Positions 1 to 7,717 of a DNA stretch of 12,996 bases are shown here, piece by piece; the stretch's first letter is position 1; each line of letters begins with the position of its first letter. The translations under genes were made by a program, and so were the position numbers. This DNA comes from an archaeon. GTDB lineage: Archaea > EX4484-52 > WAPT01. The stretch is from contig JAPDKB010000011.1 of assembly GCA_029258795.1 (NCBI GenBank), forward strand, positions 1-12,996. Reading direction: 5' to 3'. The notes under the pieces are model-generated. The model did no database searches. It was not told the DNA's origin and worked only from the letters and a program-made list of their open reading frames with translations.

Positions 1-54
1 ATGGTTGGTAAGGTTGGTTTTGAGTCGGCAGGATTTTTGACTGTGCGGGGATAG
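1..54 (+). other. Short open frame at window edge, unidentified
   Basis: An ATG at the first base opens 17 codons and ends at TAG 52-54. The peptide begins MVGKVGFES and matches no protein I can name. The first 60 bases are about 47 % G+C, clearly richer than the operon that follows. It may be the end of an upstream gene, a decayed fragment or chance; the window edge prevents a decision. Confidence 0.15.
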
Positions 55-68
55 AAAAGGTTAAAAAA
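55..68 (+). promoter_or_regulatory. Possible archaeal BRE/TATA element ahead of the six-gene operon
   Basis: A purine-rich stretch (GAAAAGG, 54-60) is followed directly by TTAAAAAA (61-68). Its centre lies about 24 bases before the ATG at 89, the distance expected if transcription starts at or just before that codon (leaderless). It is the best candidate start for the operon transcript, since no other gene precedes 240. The match is loose in such A+T-rich DNA. Confidence 0.35.
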
Positions 69-88
69 GTTTGCTGGGTTTAATTTGT

Positions 89-196
89 ATGCCTAAAAGG
101 TTGGGTGAAGAGCACATTCAGTTTATAGTTGAAAGGTTAAAACAAGGAAAACCTTTGCCGGAAGAATTTAAATGGTTGTTGTTTGGAGGTAGGTAA
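89..196 (+). CDS. 35-residue leader or truncated methyltransferase N-terminus
   Basis: ATG at 89, TAA at 194-196. The peptide starts MPKRLGEEHIQ and ends in a PLPEEFKWLLFGGR segment. It is charged, helix-prone and protein-like rather than low-complexity. From memory this style of N-terminus (a helix followed by a PLPEEF.xLLF element) resembles the opening of archaeal adenine-specific DNA methyltransferases, but I could not verify that. It stops abruptly, in a different reading frame from the methyltransferase that follows. A GGAGGT sits at 185-190 inside its end but is about 50 bases from the ATG at 240. Best readings are the stump of an older methyltransferase gene whose body was replaced, or a small leader protein. 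Confidence 0.35.
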   Translation: MPKRLGEEHIQFIVERLKQGKPLPEEFKWLLFGGR

Positions 197-239
197 GGTA
201 AGAAACTTTACAGTTTTGAGAATAAGAAAAAGGTATAAA

Positions 240-3200
240 ATGATGATAAATAGAACTCGCTTAAAGGTAGAATTAAGTAATCTTCTGCCTAAAATTAGAA
301 CACCCGAGCATATTTTTAATTTATTTCACTTGTTAAATTATCCTAAAGATTGTTTTTTTGATACAAGTTATAAAAGAAAACCAGAAAAGTTCGATCTCAA
401 AGTTGGGGAAAAAAAGAAAATAAAAAATATTTATACTATTTTAAAATTCCAAGAAAACTTAACAGTTTTTCTAGTTGAGGTTAAAACACTCTCCTCTGTG
501 CTAGTAAGATATCTAGCAAAGTTTTTTTCTGATAATTATGATTCTGTTTTATTAGTAATAACGAAAGATTATCATAATATTTTATTTGTTTTACCTGATT
601 ACGAGAGAGGACAAAAGGGAAAACCTAGACTAAAAATTACGAAATTGTATGTTGAAAGAGGAGAGCCGTACTATACTGCCCTAGAAATCTTATCTAATAT
701 AGCCTATGAGGGTGAATCAGATTGGAGGAAAATAAAAAGAAAATGGCAGGAAGCATTTAATGTAGAGAGAGTAACAGAAAAATTCTTTGAAGATTATAAA
801 ACTATTTTCTTTAAGATTAGAAATTATCTTCTCAAGCAAAAGATAGGTAGAAAAGAGGCTCACCAATTTACTTTACAGTTACTTAACAGAATTATGTTTG
901 TTTACTTTGTGGCAAAAAAAAGATGGCTAAATAATGATACGAGATTCATGAGATTTTTCTGGCAAAGATATTTAGTTGAAAGAACTAAAGGAAATGTAAA
1001 GAAAGATAGTTTCTATGATATTTGGCTTAAGCAATTATTTTTTAAAGCATTTAATAACAGACAATCGGAGATTACAGATTTACCAAAGGATATAAAGGAA
1101 ATGTTCTATGATTTCCCTTATCTTAATGGTGGTTTATTTGCAGAAAATGAATTAGATAAATTAAATGTCAAACTAACTGACGATCTTTTCAAAGAAATTT
1201 TTTTATTTTTTGAGAAGTACAATTTTACGATAAAAGAAGACATGCCTTTAGAAAGGGAGGTTGCTGTTGATCCAAAGATGATCGGTTATGTTTATGAATC
1301 TCTTGCTAATGTAGCTGAGGAAATTTATGATAGGAACGATTTGGGTATTTTTTACACTCCTACTATTGAGGTCTATTTTATGTGTAGGAGATCCTTAGTA
1401 GAATATTTGTCAAACCATCTTCCTGAAATACCAAAAGAAAAAATTTACGAATTTGTATTTGATGAGGATAAAGAAAAAGTAGAGAAATATTTTGATAAAA
1501 TAAATGCTTGGAGAAGGATAAAAGATGTATTAGACAATCTTTCTGTTGTTGACCCTGCATGTGGTTCTGGCGCGTTTTTAGTAGGAATGATGAATGTTCT
1601 GTATGAATTATATAAAATTGTTTTTAAACATTTGGGGAGGAAATGGAATGCTTTTGATTTGAAAAGTTCGATAATAAGCAGATCACTTTATGGGGTAGAT
1701 GTGATGCCTTGGGCAATTCGTGCTGCTGAATTGAGATTATGGTTACAATTAATAATAGAAACAGAATTTAGCAAAGAAGATCTAAAGAAAAGACCTTTAT
1801 TGCCAAATCTAAATCTTAATCTTAGAATTGGAGATTCTTTAGTTCAGGAGATAGGAGGAATGATGATTAGTTTGAAAAGTCCAGATATTTCTGAAAGGTT
1901 AAAGAAAAAACTCTACTGGCTGAAAAAAGAAAAGGAGAAGTATTTCTTTAATATCTCAAGTGAATTTATTAGTAGAAAAGATATACTGAAAGAGGAAGTA
2001 AAGCTTTTTGAGGAAATTATAGAAGAAAGAAAAAGAAAACTTTTGAAAAAGAGACAATTACTCGAAGAGATATCCAAAAATAAAAAAGCTTCACAAAAAT
2101 CCTTATTTAAAACGGTATCAAAATATGATAAGATTTCTTTTGGCGAGATAGAAAAACGAAATATAAAACAATTATTGGGAAAAATCCCTTCAAGTTTAAG
2201 CGAATTTAATAAGTTAATTCAAACACAGATTGAGAGGATTGATAAAGAAATAGGTGAACTAGAAAAAATAAAAGAAAACCTAGAAGATCCTGAAAAGAAA
2301 CCTTTTATTTGGGAAATTGATTTTGCCGAAATTTTTGGAGATAAAGGTGGGTTTGATATTGTTATTGGGAATCCTCCCTATGTAAGGCAGGAAAAGATTT
2401 CTCCACCTAATAAGACAAAAGCTGAGGTAACTTTAGAAGATAAAAGAGAGTATAAAGAAAAGTTGATAAAATCTGTAAAGAACAGATTTCCTATAATCGA
2501 AAAAATAGATAAGAAGAGTGATTATTACATTTACTTCTATTTCCATGGCTTGAGTTTGTTGAATGAGAAGGGTGTATTTTGTTTCATAACTTCAAATTCT
2601 TGGCTGGACGTAGAATTTGGTAAAGATTTACAAGAATTTCTCCTAAAATATGTTCCAATAGTTGCTATCTATGATAATCCAAAAAGAAGTTTCGAGCATG
2701 CAGATATAAACACGATAATTGCTCTATTTGGTGCTCCTAAAATTGAAGAAAAATTGATAGAAGATCTAAAAATAGAAACTAATAACTGGTCAATGTTAAA
2801 CCATATTGCTAAATTTGTAATGTTTAAAAAACCATTTGAGGAGGTTTTAACTTCCGAGAACTTAATTAAAATTGATGAAATCGATATTAAAGTTAAACAT
2901 AAAGAACTGATGGACTTGGTCGATAATGTGCTTAATACCGAAGATTTCAGAGTTTTTCCGATTTTGCAGGGGGATTTACTTAAAGATGGATGGGAATATC
3001 CAGAAAATTACGACAAAAATAAAGGAAGATTTAAAGCTGGGCAATATGTAGGGAATAAATGGGGTGGGAAGTTCTTAAGAGCTCCAGAAATCTTTTACAC
3101 AATTTTGAAGAAGGGAAAGGGGAAATTGGTTAGATTGGGAGATCTTACTAAAGTTAGAAGAGGATTTACGACAGGTGTGAACGATTTCTTTTATTTACCA

Positions 3201-4022
3201 AGTAAATATTTCGATATTAAGGAAGAAGGAAATTATTACAAATTAATTCCTAAGCAAGATGGATTACCAAAGGATATTAAGATAGAAAAAGAATTTCTAA
3301 AACCTGTTATAAAATCTCCAAGAGAATGCAAAACGATCATAATAAAGCCAGAAGATTTGAAACACAAGGTTTTCATTTGTAACAAATCAAAAAAAGAATT
3401 GAAAGGAACGGGAGCTTTGAAATACATTGAATGGGGAGAGAAGATGAAGTTTAATAAAGTACCGACTGTGGAGGGGAGAAAATATTGGTGGAGTTTAGGT
3501 GAAAGAAAAATAAGTGATGCATTATGCATGATGAGTTATAATGATCGTCATATCTTTTGGAAAAATGGAAAGTTTTTAGTAGATGCCAGATTTTATGATA
3601 TTTATGCAAAAAAAGAATATTCCAAAAATCTAATATTCTCTTTAAATTCAACTATAACTTTCTTAAGTGTAGAATTAAATGGAAGAATAAACCTTGGTGA
3701 AGGTGCTCTTGATTTTAAAGTTTATGAAGCTAAAAATATTATGATTTTTTCTCCTATAGCAATCTCAATTAAAAACATGAATAAAGGATTGCTGACTCGT
3801 GAAATCCGCTCAATCTTCGAAGAACTCGGTTTCGATCCTTCCAGACCGATTCGTGGGCAAGAGCCGAATCCTCTACCAGACAGAGCCGAGCTTGACAATA
3901 TTATTTTTGACGAACTCGGTTTAACCGAAGAGGAGAGGAAAGAGGTTTATTGGGCTGTTGCCGAGTTGGTGAAACAAAGGTTGGAAAAGGCGAGAAGTTT
4001 GAAGAAAAAAGGAGGGGTGTGA
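240..4022 (+). CDS. Eco57I/type IIG-like adenine-specific DNA methyltransferase, probably with N-terminal nuclease-like domain
   Basis: 1260 residues, expected to transfer a methyl group from S-adenosylmethionine to adenine N6 in DNA. Motif I DPACGSGAF lies at residues 438-446 and catalytic motif IV NPPYV at 711-715, the order of gamma-class N6 adenine methyltransferases. About 150 lysine/glutamate-rich, coiled-coil-like residues (roughly 555-700) separate them. Near the N-terminus LVEVKT holds an E-x-K pair (E80, K82), consistent with a PD-(D/E)XK fold, possibly cleaving; the partner aspartate is not certain. Around 963-990 LGDLTKVRRGFTTGVNDFFY resembles the start of a type IIG target-recognition domain. 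The last 80 residues are encoded by G+C-richer DNA. I chose ATG 240 because AAGG lies 7 bases upstream; an in-frame TTG at 183 would add 19 poorly conserved-looking residues. It is the first gene of the operon, 3 bases from the next. It is either a stand-alone restriction-modification enzyme or the modification arm of the whole cluster. Confidence 0.85.
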   Translation: MMINRTRLKVELSNLLPKIRTPEHIFNLFHLLNYPKDCFFDTSYKRKPEKFDLKVGEKKKIKNIYTILKFQENLTVFLVEVKTLSSVLVRYLAKFFSDNYDSVLLVITKDYHNILFVLPDYERGQKGKPRLKITKLYVERGEPYYTALEILSNIAYEGESDWRKIKRKWQEAFNVERVTEKFFEDYKTIFFKIRNYLLKQKIGRKEAHQFTLQLLNRIMFVYFVAKKRWLNNDTRFMRFFWQRYLVERTKGNVKKDSFYDIWLKQLFFKAFNNRQSEITDLPKDIKEMFYDFPYLNGGLFAENELDKLNVKLTDDLFKEIFLFFEKYNFTIKEDMPLEREVAVDPKMIGYVYESLANVAEEIYDRNDLGIFYTPTIEVYFMCRRSLVEYLSNHLPEIPKEKIYEFVFDEDKEKVEKYFDKINAWRRIKDVLDNLSVVDPACGSGAFLVGMMNVLYELYKIVFKHLGRKWNAFDLKSSIISRSLYGVDVMPWAIRAAELRLWLQLIIETEFSKEDLKKRPLLPNLNLNLRIGDSLVQEIGGMMISLKSPDISERLKKKLYWLKKEKEKYFFNISSEFISRKDILKEEVKLFEEIIEERKRKLLKKRQLLEEISKNKKASQKSLFKTVSKYDKISFGEIEKRNIKQLLGKIPSSLSEFNKLIQTQIERIDKEIGELEKIKENLEDPEKKPFIWEIDFAEIFGDKGGFDIVIGNPPYVRQEKISPPNKTKAEVTLEDKREYKEKLIKSVKNRFPIIEKIDKKSDYYIYFYFHGLSLLNEKGVFCFITSNSWLDVEFGKDLQEFLLKYVPIVAIYDNPKRSFEHADINTIIALFGAPKIEEKLIEDLKIETNNWSMLNHIAKFVMFKKPFEEVLTSENLIKIDEIDIKVKHKELMDLVDNVLNTEDFRVFPILQGDLLKDGWEYPENYDKNKGRFKAGQYVGNKWGGKFLRAPEIFYTILKKGKGKLVRLGDLTKVRRGFTTGVNDFFYLPSKYFDIKEEGNYYKLIPKQDGLPKDIKIEKEFLKPVIKSPRECKTIIIKPEDLKHKVFICNKSKKELKGTGALKYIEWGEKMKFNKVPTVEGRKYWWSLGERKISDALCMMSYNDRHIFWKNGKFLVDARFYDIYAKKEYSKNLIFSLNSTITFLSVELNGRINLGEGALDFKVYEAKNIMIFSPIAISIKNMNKGLLTREIRSIFEELGFDPSRPIRGQEPNPLPDRAELDNIIFDELGLTEEERKEVYWAVAELVKQRLEKARSLKKKGGV
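4011..4019 (+). promoter_or_regulatory. Ribosome binding site for the TcmP-like gene
   Basis: GGAGGGGTG overlaps the end of the methyltransferase gene, six bases before the ATG at 4026. It contains the GGAGG core, the clearest Shine-Dalgarno match in the window, and fixes the start of the next gene. It also suggests coupled translation. Confidence 0.7.
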
Positions 4023-4025
4023 AAA

Positions 4026-4907
4026 ATGATAGTAAAACCTCATACAAGCCTAAAACATAGGATTTTAGGAGTATATTTTAAAATATGCAGAGAAGTGGCT
4101 AAAAGGAGGGATTTATACTATGTAGACCTCTTTGCTGGCGATGGAGAAGCAAAATGTGAAGAGACACCAATAAAAAAATGGGATTCTCCTCTAATACATT
4201 CATTATTGAAAAATGCTGAAAAAGAGAATCTAAAACTACACTGTTTTTTAAATGAATTAGATAGAACAAGATATGAGAAATTAAAAGAAAAAGTATCATC
4301 CTATAATAAATATGTAGAAGATATAGAAAATGAAGATGCAAACAAAATATACAAAAAATTTTTGGAGAACATACCAAAAAATCAATGGTCTATTTGGTTC
4401 TTAGATCCCAGCAAACACTCAGATTTAAAATGGACTACCATAGAAGGAATTGCTAATCACAAGGGATGGGACAATATAAGTAGAGTAGAGAGAAAACCAG
4501 AATTAATTATAAATTTTATGACTTATACAATGCAACGAAGTATAAGGAGAAATGATGAAAGTATTACAGAAGCATTAGGAACGGATGTATGGAAAGAAAA
4601 AATAGAAAAAAATCCTAAAACTCCTGTATATGAAATATTTTTAAAGCTGTTTTTAGATCAACTCGAAAGATTAGGATATAACTGTACTTGGTTTTCAATA
4701 GAACAAACTCCCCCTCAGAGAACGCATCTTTATTATCTAATATTTGCAAATAATATCCCTTCCGCAATAAAAATAATAGCTGAAAAATTTGCTCCTTGGA
4801 TTAAAAGGACTATTAGAGATAAGTGGACAAAAGAAAATTTCAAATGGAGAATGATGACAAAAGCTAAAAAGCAAAGATATAAATTATTATGTGAATATGG
4901 GGGATAA
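4026..4907 (+). CDS. tcmP: Divergent three-Cys-motif partner protein (TcmP-like), methyltransferase-like fold
   Basis: 293 residues. The layout follows the TcmP family (named for genes found beside three-cysteine-motif phage Gp37/Gp68-type proteins). An N-terminal KHRILGVYF helix is followed by YYVDLFAGDG (D34-G40), which resembles motif I of S-adenosylmethionine-dependent methyltransferases, then a D-S-P-L segment and an N-E-L-D strand end. The position where relatives carry DPFG reads DPSKH here (D127-H131), so the second active-site-like loop has diverged. A conserved-looking INFMTYTMQRS and a late YYLIF segment follow. There is no zinc ribbon and no radical-SAM part, unlike the next gene. 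The family's biochemical activity is not known to me; SAM binding is inferred from the motif. It ends one base before the next gene's ATG, so the two paralogues are probably made together and may pair. Confidence 0.7.
   Translation: MIVKPHTSLKHRILGVYFKICREVAKRRDLYYVDLFAGDGEAKCEETPIKKWDSPLIHSLLKNAEKENLKLHCFLNELDRTRYEKLKEKVSSYNKYVEDIENEDANKIYKKFLENIPKNQWSIWFLDPSKHSDLKWTTIEGIANHKGWDNISRVERKPELIINFMTYTMQRSIRRNDESITEALGTDVWKEKIEKNPKTPVYEIFLKLFLDQLERLGYNCTWFSIEQTPPQRTHLYYLIFANNIPSAIKIIAEKFAPWIKRTIRDKWTKENFKWRMMTKAKKQRYKLLCEYGG
4899..4905 (+). promoter_or_regulatory. Ribosome binding site deciding the TcmP-radical SAM start
   Basis: GGGGGAT lies 3 bases before ATG 4909, resembling the GGAGGTGAT core complementary to the 16S rRNA 3' end. 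Earlier in-frame starts exist (GTG 4891, ATG 4897), but they overlap the upstream gene and have no comparable site. ATG 4909 follows the upstream TAA (4905-4907) by one base. Confidence 0.5.
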
Positions 4908-4908
4908 A

Positions 4909-6903
4909 ATGGATTTGAAATGTCCTATTTGTGGATCTGAAATGAAAATAGACAGAAAATCAAAATTAGCCGAATGTATAAATTGCGGATTGATTGCTTG
5001 GTATTATGAAGAGCAAACAAAAATGAAGCATAAAGTATTCGAAGATTATTTTGATAAATGGGTTAAAATTCTCGGTAAGTACTATAAACTAAATTATGTT
5101 GATGGTTTTGCTGGAGCAGGTTTATACTATGATAGAAATGGTAACTTCCATTATGGTTCTCCGATCTTAGCTGCAAATATAATAAGAAAAAATAAGAAAA
5201 AAGCCAACTTAGTTTTAATAGATAAAAATGAGAAAATTCTTAGTAATTTAAAAAAAATTATTGATTTTATAGAATTAGATAAATCATCGAATTTGAAAAT
5301 ATTTATTATTTCTAAAGATTTCAATTCAACTATCAATGAAATACTAAAAACTACAAATGGTAACTTGGCACCCACATTTGTTTTTGTGGATCCGTTCGGA
5401 TTTAACGATGTAAAATATGAGACTTTGAAGAATATTATGGAAAAGGTGCCAAAGCCAGAAATATTAATAAACTTTATGTTTAATGCTATTACAAGATTTC
5501 TAGGGATTAGAAATCTTTCTAAAAGTTTTAAAGAAGTATTTGGGTTAAAAAATTGGAGAGAAGCACTTGAAAAAATTCAAGGCACTCGCGAAGATAAGGT
5601 ATTACAACTTTATATTTCTCAACTTAAAAAAATCTCAAAATTCGTTTTTCCTTATAGATTAACTTTCCCTCGTAAAAGAAGGACATATTACTATCTTATC
5701 CATCTTACTAACTACTTAAAAGGAGCTTCTATTATGAAATCTAGTTTTGCGAAATATTCATATGGGAGGGTTGAATGGCTTGGAACTTATGGAGGACAAA
5801 TGAAATTAACAGAAATAGGTACTGTAAAGCTCAGCGAAATAAAGGGCTATTTACTCAAAAAATATGATAAGAAAAAAATTACTTTTAAACAAATAATTGA
5901 AGAAAATATAGATACGACATCATATCTTGAAAGCGATTTTAGAAAAGTAATTAAAAAATTAGAAAAGGAGGGCATTGTGTATGTAGAAAGATTTCCGAAA
6001 ATTGGTAAAAATGGTAAACCTCGGGCTGGCTTAGATCTCAATGATGTCATTTATTTCAATACATTCCCAAGCATCAAAAGAAAAACACTTCTTTACAGAA
6101 CAAAAGTAGAGTATGGAAATTTTACAATAAATCACATTTTAGGATGTTCACATGGATGTAAATATCCATGTTATGCATGTATGCTTGCAATTAGATATGG
6201 AAAGGTTAAAGATTATGAAGATTGGATACATCCAAGAATTGTGTCAAATGCTTTAGAATTATTGGATAAGGAAATACCCAAATATAAAAAGGAGATCGAT
6301 TTTGTTCATCTATCATTTACAACAGATCCTTTTATGTACGATCCTGTAAATAAAAGAGTATACCCACAGATAAAAGAATTGACATTAAAAATTATTGAAA
6401 AATTAAATAAAAATGGAATAAAAGTGACTGTATTAACAAAAGGTATATTCCCTAAAGAGCTTGTAAATTTTGATAAATTCAGCAAAGAGAACGAGTATGG
6501 TATTACATTAGTTTCCTTAAATGAAGATTTTAAAAAGAAATTTGAGCCTTATTCTGCTCCTTTCGAGGAGAGAATATCTTCTTTAAAATTCCTTCATGAA
6601 AATGGGCTTAAGACATGGGTAAGTATCGAACCTTATCCTACACCAAATCTTGATCCAGGAGCATATAATATTGAAAGGCTTTTGAATACAATCAAATTTG
6701 TTGATAAAATAATTTTTGGTAAATTAAACTATAATGTGAAATCAAATAAATTTGAAAATAATGAAGAATATTATAGGGAATGTGCAAAAAAGGTAATCGC
6801 TTTTTGTAAAAAATATGGAATTAAATATCATATAAAAGAAGGCACACCTTATAGCAATAATAAAACTAAAACTATCTTTAAGAATGACAAAAAACTCTTC
6901 TAA
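4909..6903 (+). CDS. Fusion protein: zinc ribbon + TcmP + winged helix + radical SAM-like domain
   Basis: 664 residues from ATG 4909. Order: a zinc ribbon with C5, C8, C23 and C26; a canonical TcmP domain with KHKVFEDYFDKW, then VDGFAGAG (D65-G71), a GSPILA segment and FVDPFG (D161-G164); a lysine-rich stretch around 300-375 that looks like a winged helix; then from about residue 395 a radical-SAM-like domain. The last opens with GCSHGCKYPCYAC, giving C413, C417, C421 and C424, followed by FVHLSFTTDPFMYD, KVTVLTKG and KTWVSIEPYP. These resemble the spore photoproduct lyase/COG1533 branch of radical SAM proteins. Such domains bind a 4Fe-4S cluster and cleave S-adenosylmethionine to start radical chemistry; the substrate here is unknown. 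TcmP proteins are usually separate genes beside three-cysteine proteins, so this fusion argues for a physical partnership. It overlaps the next gene by 20 bases. Confidence 0.75.
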   Translation: MDLKCPICGSEMKIDRKSKLAECINCGLIAWYYEEQTKMKHKVFEDYFDKWVKILGKYYKLNYVDGFAGAGLYYDRNGNFHYGSPILAANIIRKNKKKANLVLIDKNEKILSNLKKIIDFIELDKSSNLKIFIISKDFNSTINEILKTTNGNLAPTFVFVDPFGFNDVKYETLKNIMEKVPKPEILINFMFNAITRFLGIRNLSKSFKEVFGLKNWREALEKIQGTREDKVLQLYISQLKKISKFVFPYRLTFPRKRRTYYYLIHLTNYLKGASIMKSSFAKYSYGRVEWLGTYGGQMKLTEIGTVKLSEIKGYLLKKYDKKKITFKQIIEENIDTTSYLESDFRKVIKKLEKEGIVYVERFPKIGKNGKPRAGLDLNDVIYFNTFPSIKRKTLLYRTKVEYGNFTINHILGCSHGCKYPCYACMLAIRYGKVKDYEDWIHPRIVSNALELLDKEIPKYKKEIDFVHLSFTTDPFMYDPVNKRVYPQIKELTLKIIEKLNKNGIKVTVLTKGIFPKELVNFDKFSKENEYGITLVSLNEDFKKKFEPYSAPFEERISSLKFLHENGLKTWVSIEPYPTPNLDPGAYNIERLLNTIKFVDKIIFGKLNYNVKSNKFENNEEYYRECAKKVIAFCKKYGIKYHIKEGTPYSNNKTKTIFKNDKKLF

Positions 6904-7717
6904 AAAAGTGGATAACATAAGTAAATCTGTAATTAAAAAAATAAAAAAAGAAGTTGAAAAAAGCGGGCATCCTGTTAGTTTGAAAACTTCAATTATTTTA
7001 AATAAGAAAGGTTGGTATGTGAGAAATGCGCCCAGATACTTTGATTCAAATTTAAAAATTTCTCGTGAAATAGATATTGTTGCACAAAAGAAATCTATTT
7101 ATGTAAAAGATGCTATTGATGTATTAATTATTGAATGCAAAAAATCTAAAGGTAAGCCTTGGGTCTTTTTTAGACAAAATAAATTTAATGCTGATGTACT
7201 ATCACTTAATGTAGATATGGCAGAAACGACTGAAGGTGCAATTTATGATTGGTTAGGGAAGCATATATTCAAAAAACATTATTATTACAAAAGACCTTGC
7301 CATACCTACTACTTTGTAGCTAACGCAAATCCAGCTAGTAAGGCAGGTAAGCAAATTTTTGATGCAACAGAGCAAGTCCTAAGTGCCTTAAGATTTTATT
7401 TGGTACAAAGATTTAATTTATTTTCAGAATATAGACTAAAGCCAAAAATTCCCACGTTTTTTTATCCAATAATTGTTTTTGATGGGAAGATGTTTGAAGT
7501 ATCGGTTGAAGAAGCGGATATAAATATAAAAGAAACAGATTGGATTTCTCTGTGGATAGAAAAAGAACTTAAAGAACCGTTACTTATGAAATTCTTATAC
7601 AGACAAGGTTTTCGCAGAGTAGTATACTCAAAACCAATTGTAATCGATATTGTAAAACTCGATTACTTTGAAGAATTTTTAAAAAATTTTGATAAGTTAA
7701 GTAGTGATCAAAAATGA
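6884..7717 (+). CDS. PD-(D/E)XK nuclease-like protein, unnamed family
   Basis: 277 residues. The nuclease call rests on one block: REIDIVA with D64, then IIECKKSKGKPW with E84 and K86, i.e. D-x19-E-C-K, the metal-binding and catalytic layout of PD-(D/E)XK nucleases. The N-terminus is lysine-rich and helical, fitting DNA contact. A second half (about 190-235) holds PIIVFDGKMFEV and a DWISLWI segment, seen in my recollection in other restriction-type nucleases of archaeal and bacterial defence loci. No signal peptide or membrane segment is visible. ATG 6884 overlaps the previous gene by 20 bases and has no clear ribosome site; GTG 6908, after the upstream stop, is an alternative. The stop overlaps the next ATG by four bases (ATGA). 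It is probably a cleavage subunit working with the helicase that follows; inactive relatives also exist, so activity is inferred. Confidence 0.65.
   Translation: MTKNSSKKVDNISKSVIKKIKKEVEKSGHPVSLKTSIILNKKGWYVRNAPRYFDSNLKISREIDIVAQKKSIYVKDAIDVLIIECKKSKGKPWVFFRQNKFNADVLSLNVDMAETTEGAIYDWLGKHIFKKHYYYKRPCHTYYFVANANPASKAGKQIFDATEQVLSALRFYLVQRFNLFSEYRLKPKIPTFFYPIIVFDGKMFEVSVEEADINIKETDWISLWIEKELKEPLLMKFLYRQGFRRVVYSKPIVIDIVKLDYFEEFLKNFDKLSSDQK
7704..7709 (+). promoter_or_regulatory. Ribosome binding site for the PLD-helicase gene
   Basis: GTGATC lies four bases before ATG 7714 and is complementary to the GAUCAC part of the 16S rRNA 3' tail. Together with the ATGA overlap it supports ATG 7714 as the start. 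Confidence 0.5.

Noticed and set aside
1-60. tRNA 3' end or integrase attachment site at the window start
   Set aside because: The GFES-containing frame recalls peptides read from the antisense of a tRNA T-arm, but the five-base T-stem does not pair on the opposite strand and no matching direct repeat was found at the other end of the window.
183-239. TTG 183 as the methyltransferase start
   Set aside because: It has no ribosome site in front, overlaps the 35-codon frame and adds 19 basic residues without recognisable character. ATG 240 has AAGG at a good distance. It remains possible.
230-240. TATA-like GGTATAAAA directly before ATG 240
   Set aside because: A start 25 bases downstream would fall inside the gene after the ATG, with no suitable later start codon nearby, so it is taken as chance in A+T-rich DNA.
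4099-4377. Opposite-strand open frame of 92 codons inside the TcmP-like gene
   Set aside because: It is a shadow of the real gene: low-complexity Leu/Ile/Phe-rich translation caused by A+T-rich codons, with no promoter or ribosome site. The other minus-strand frames inside genes were rejected for the same reason.
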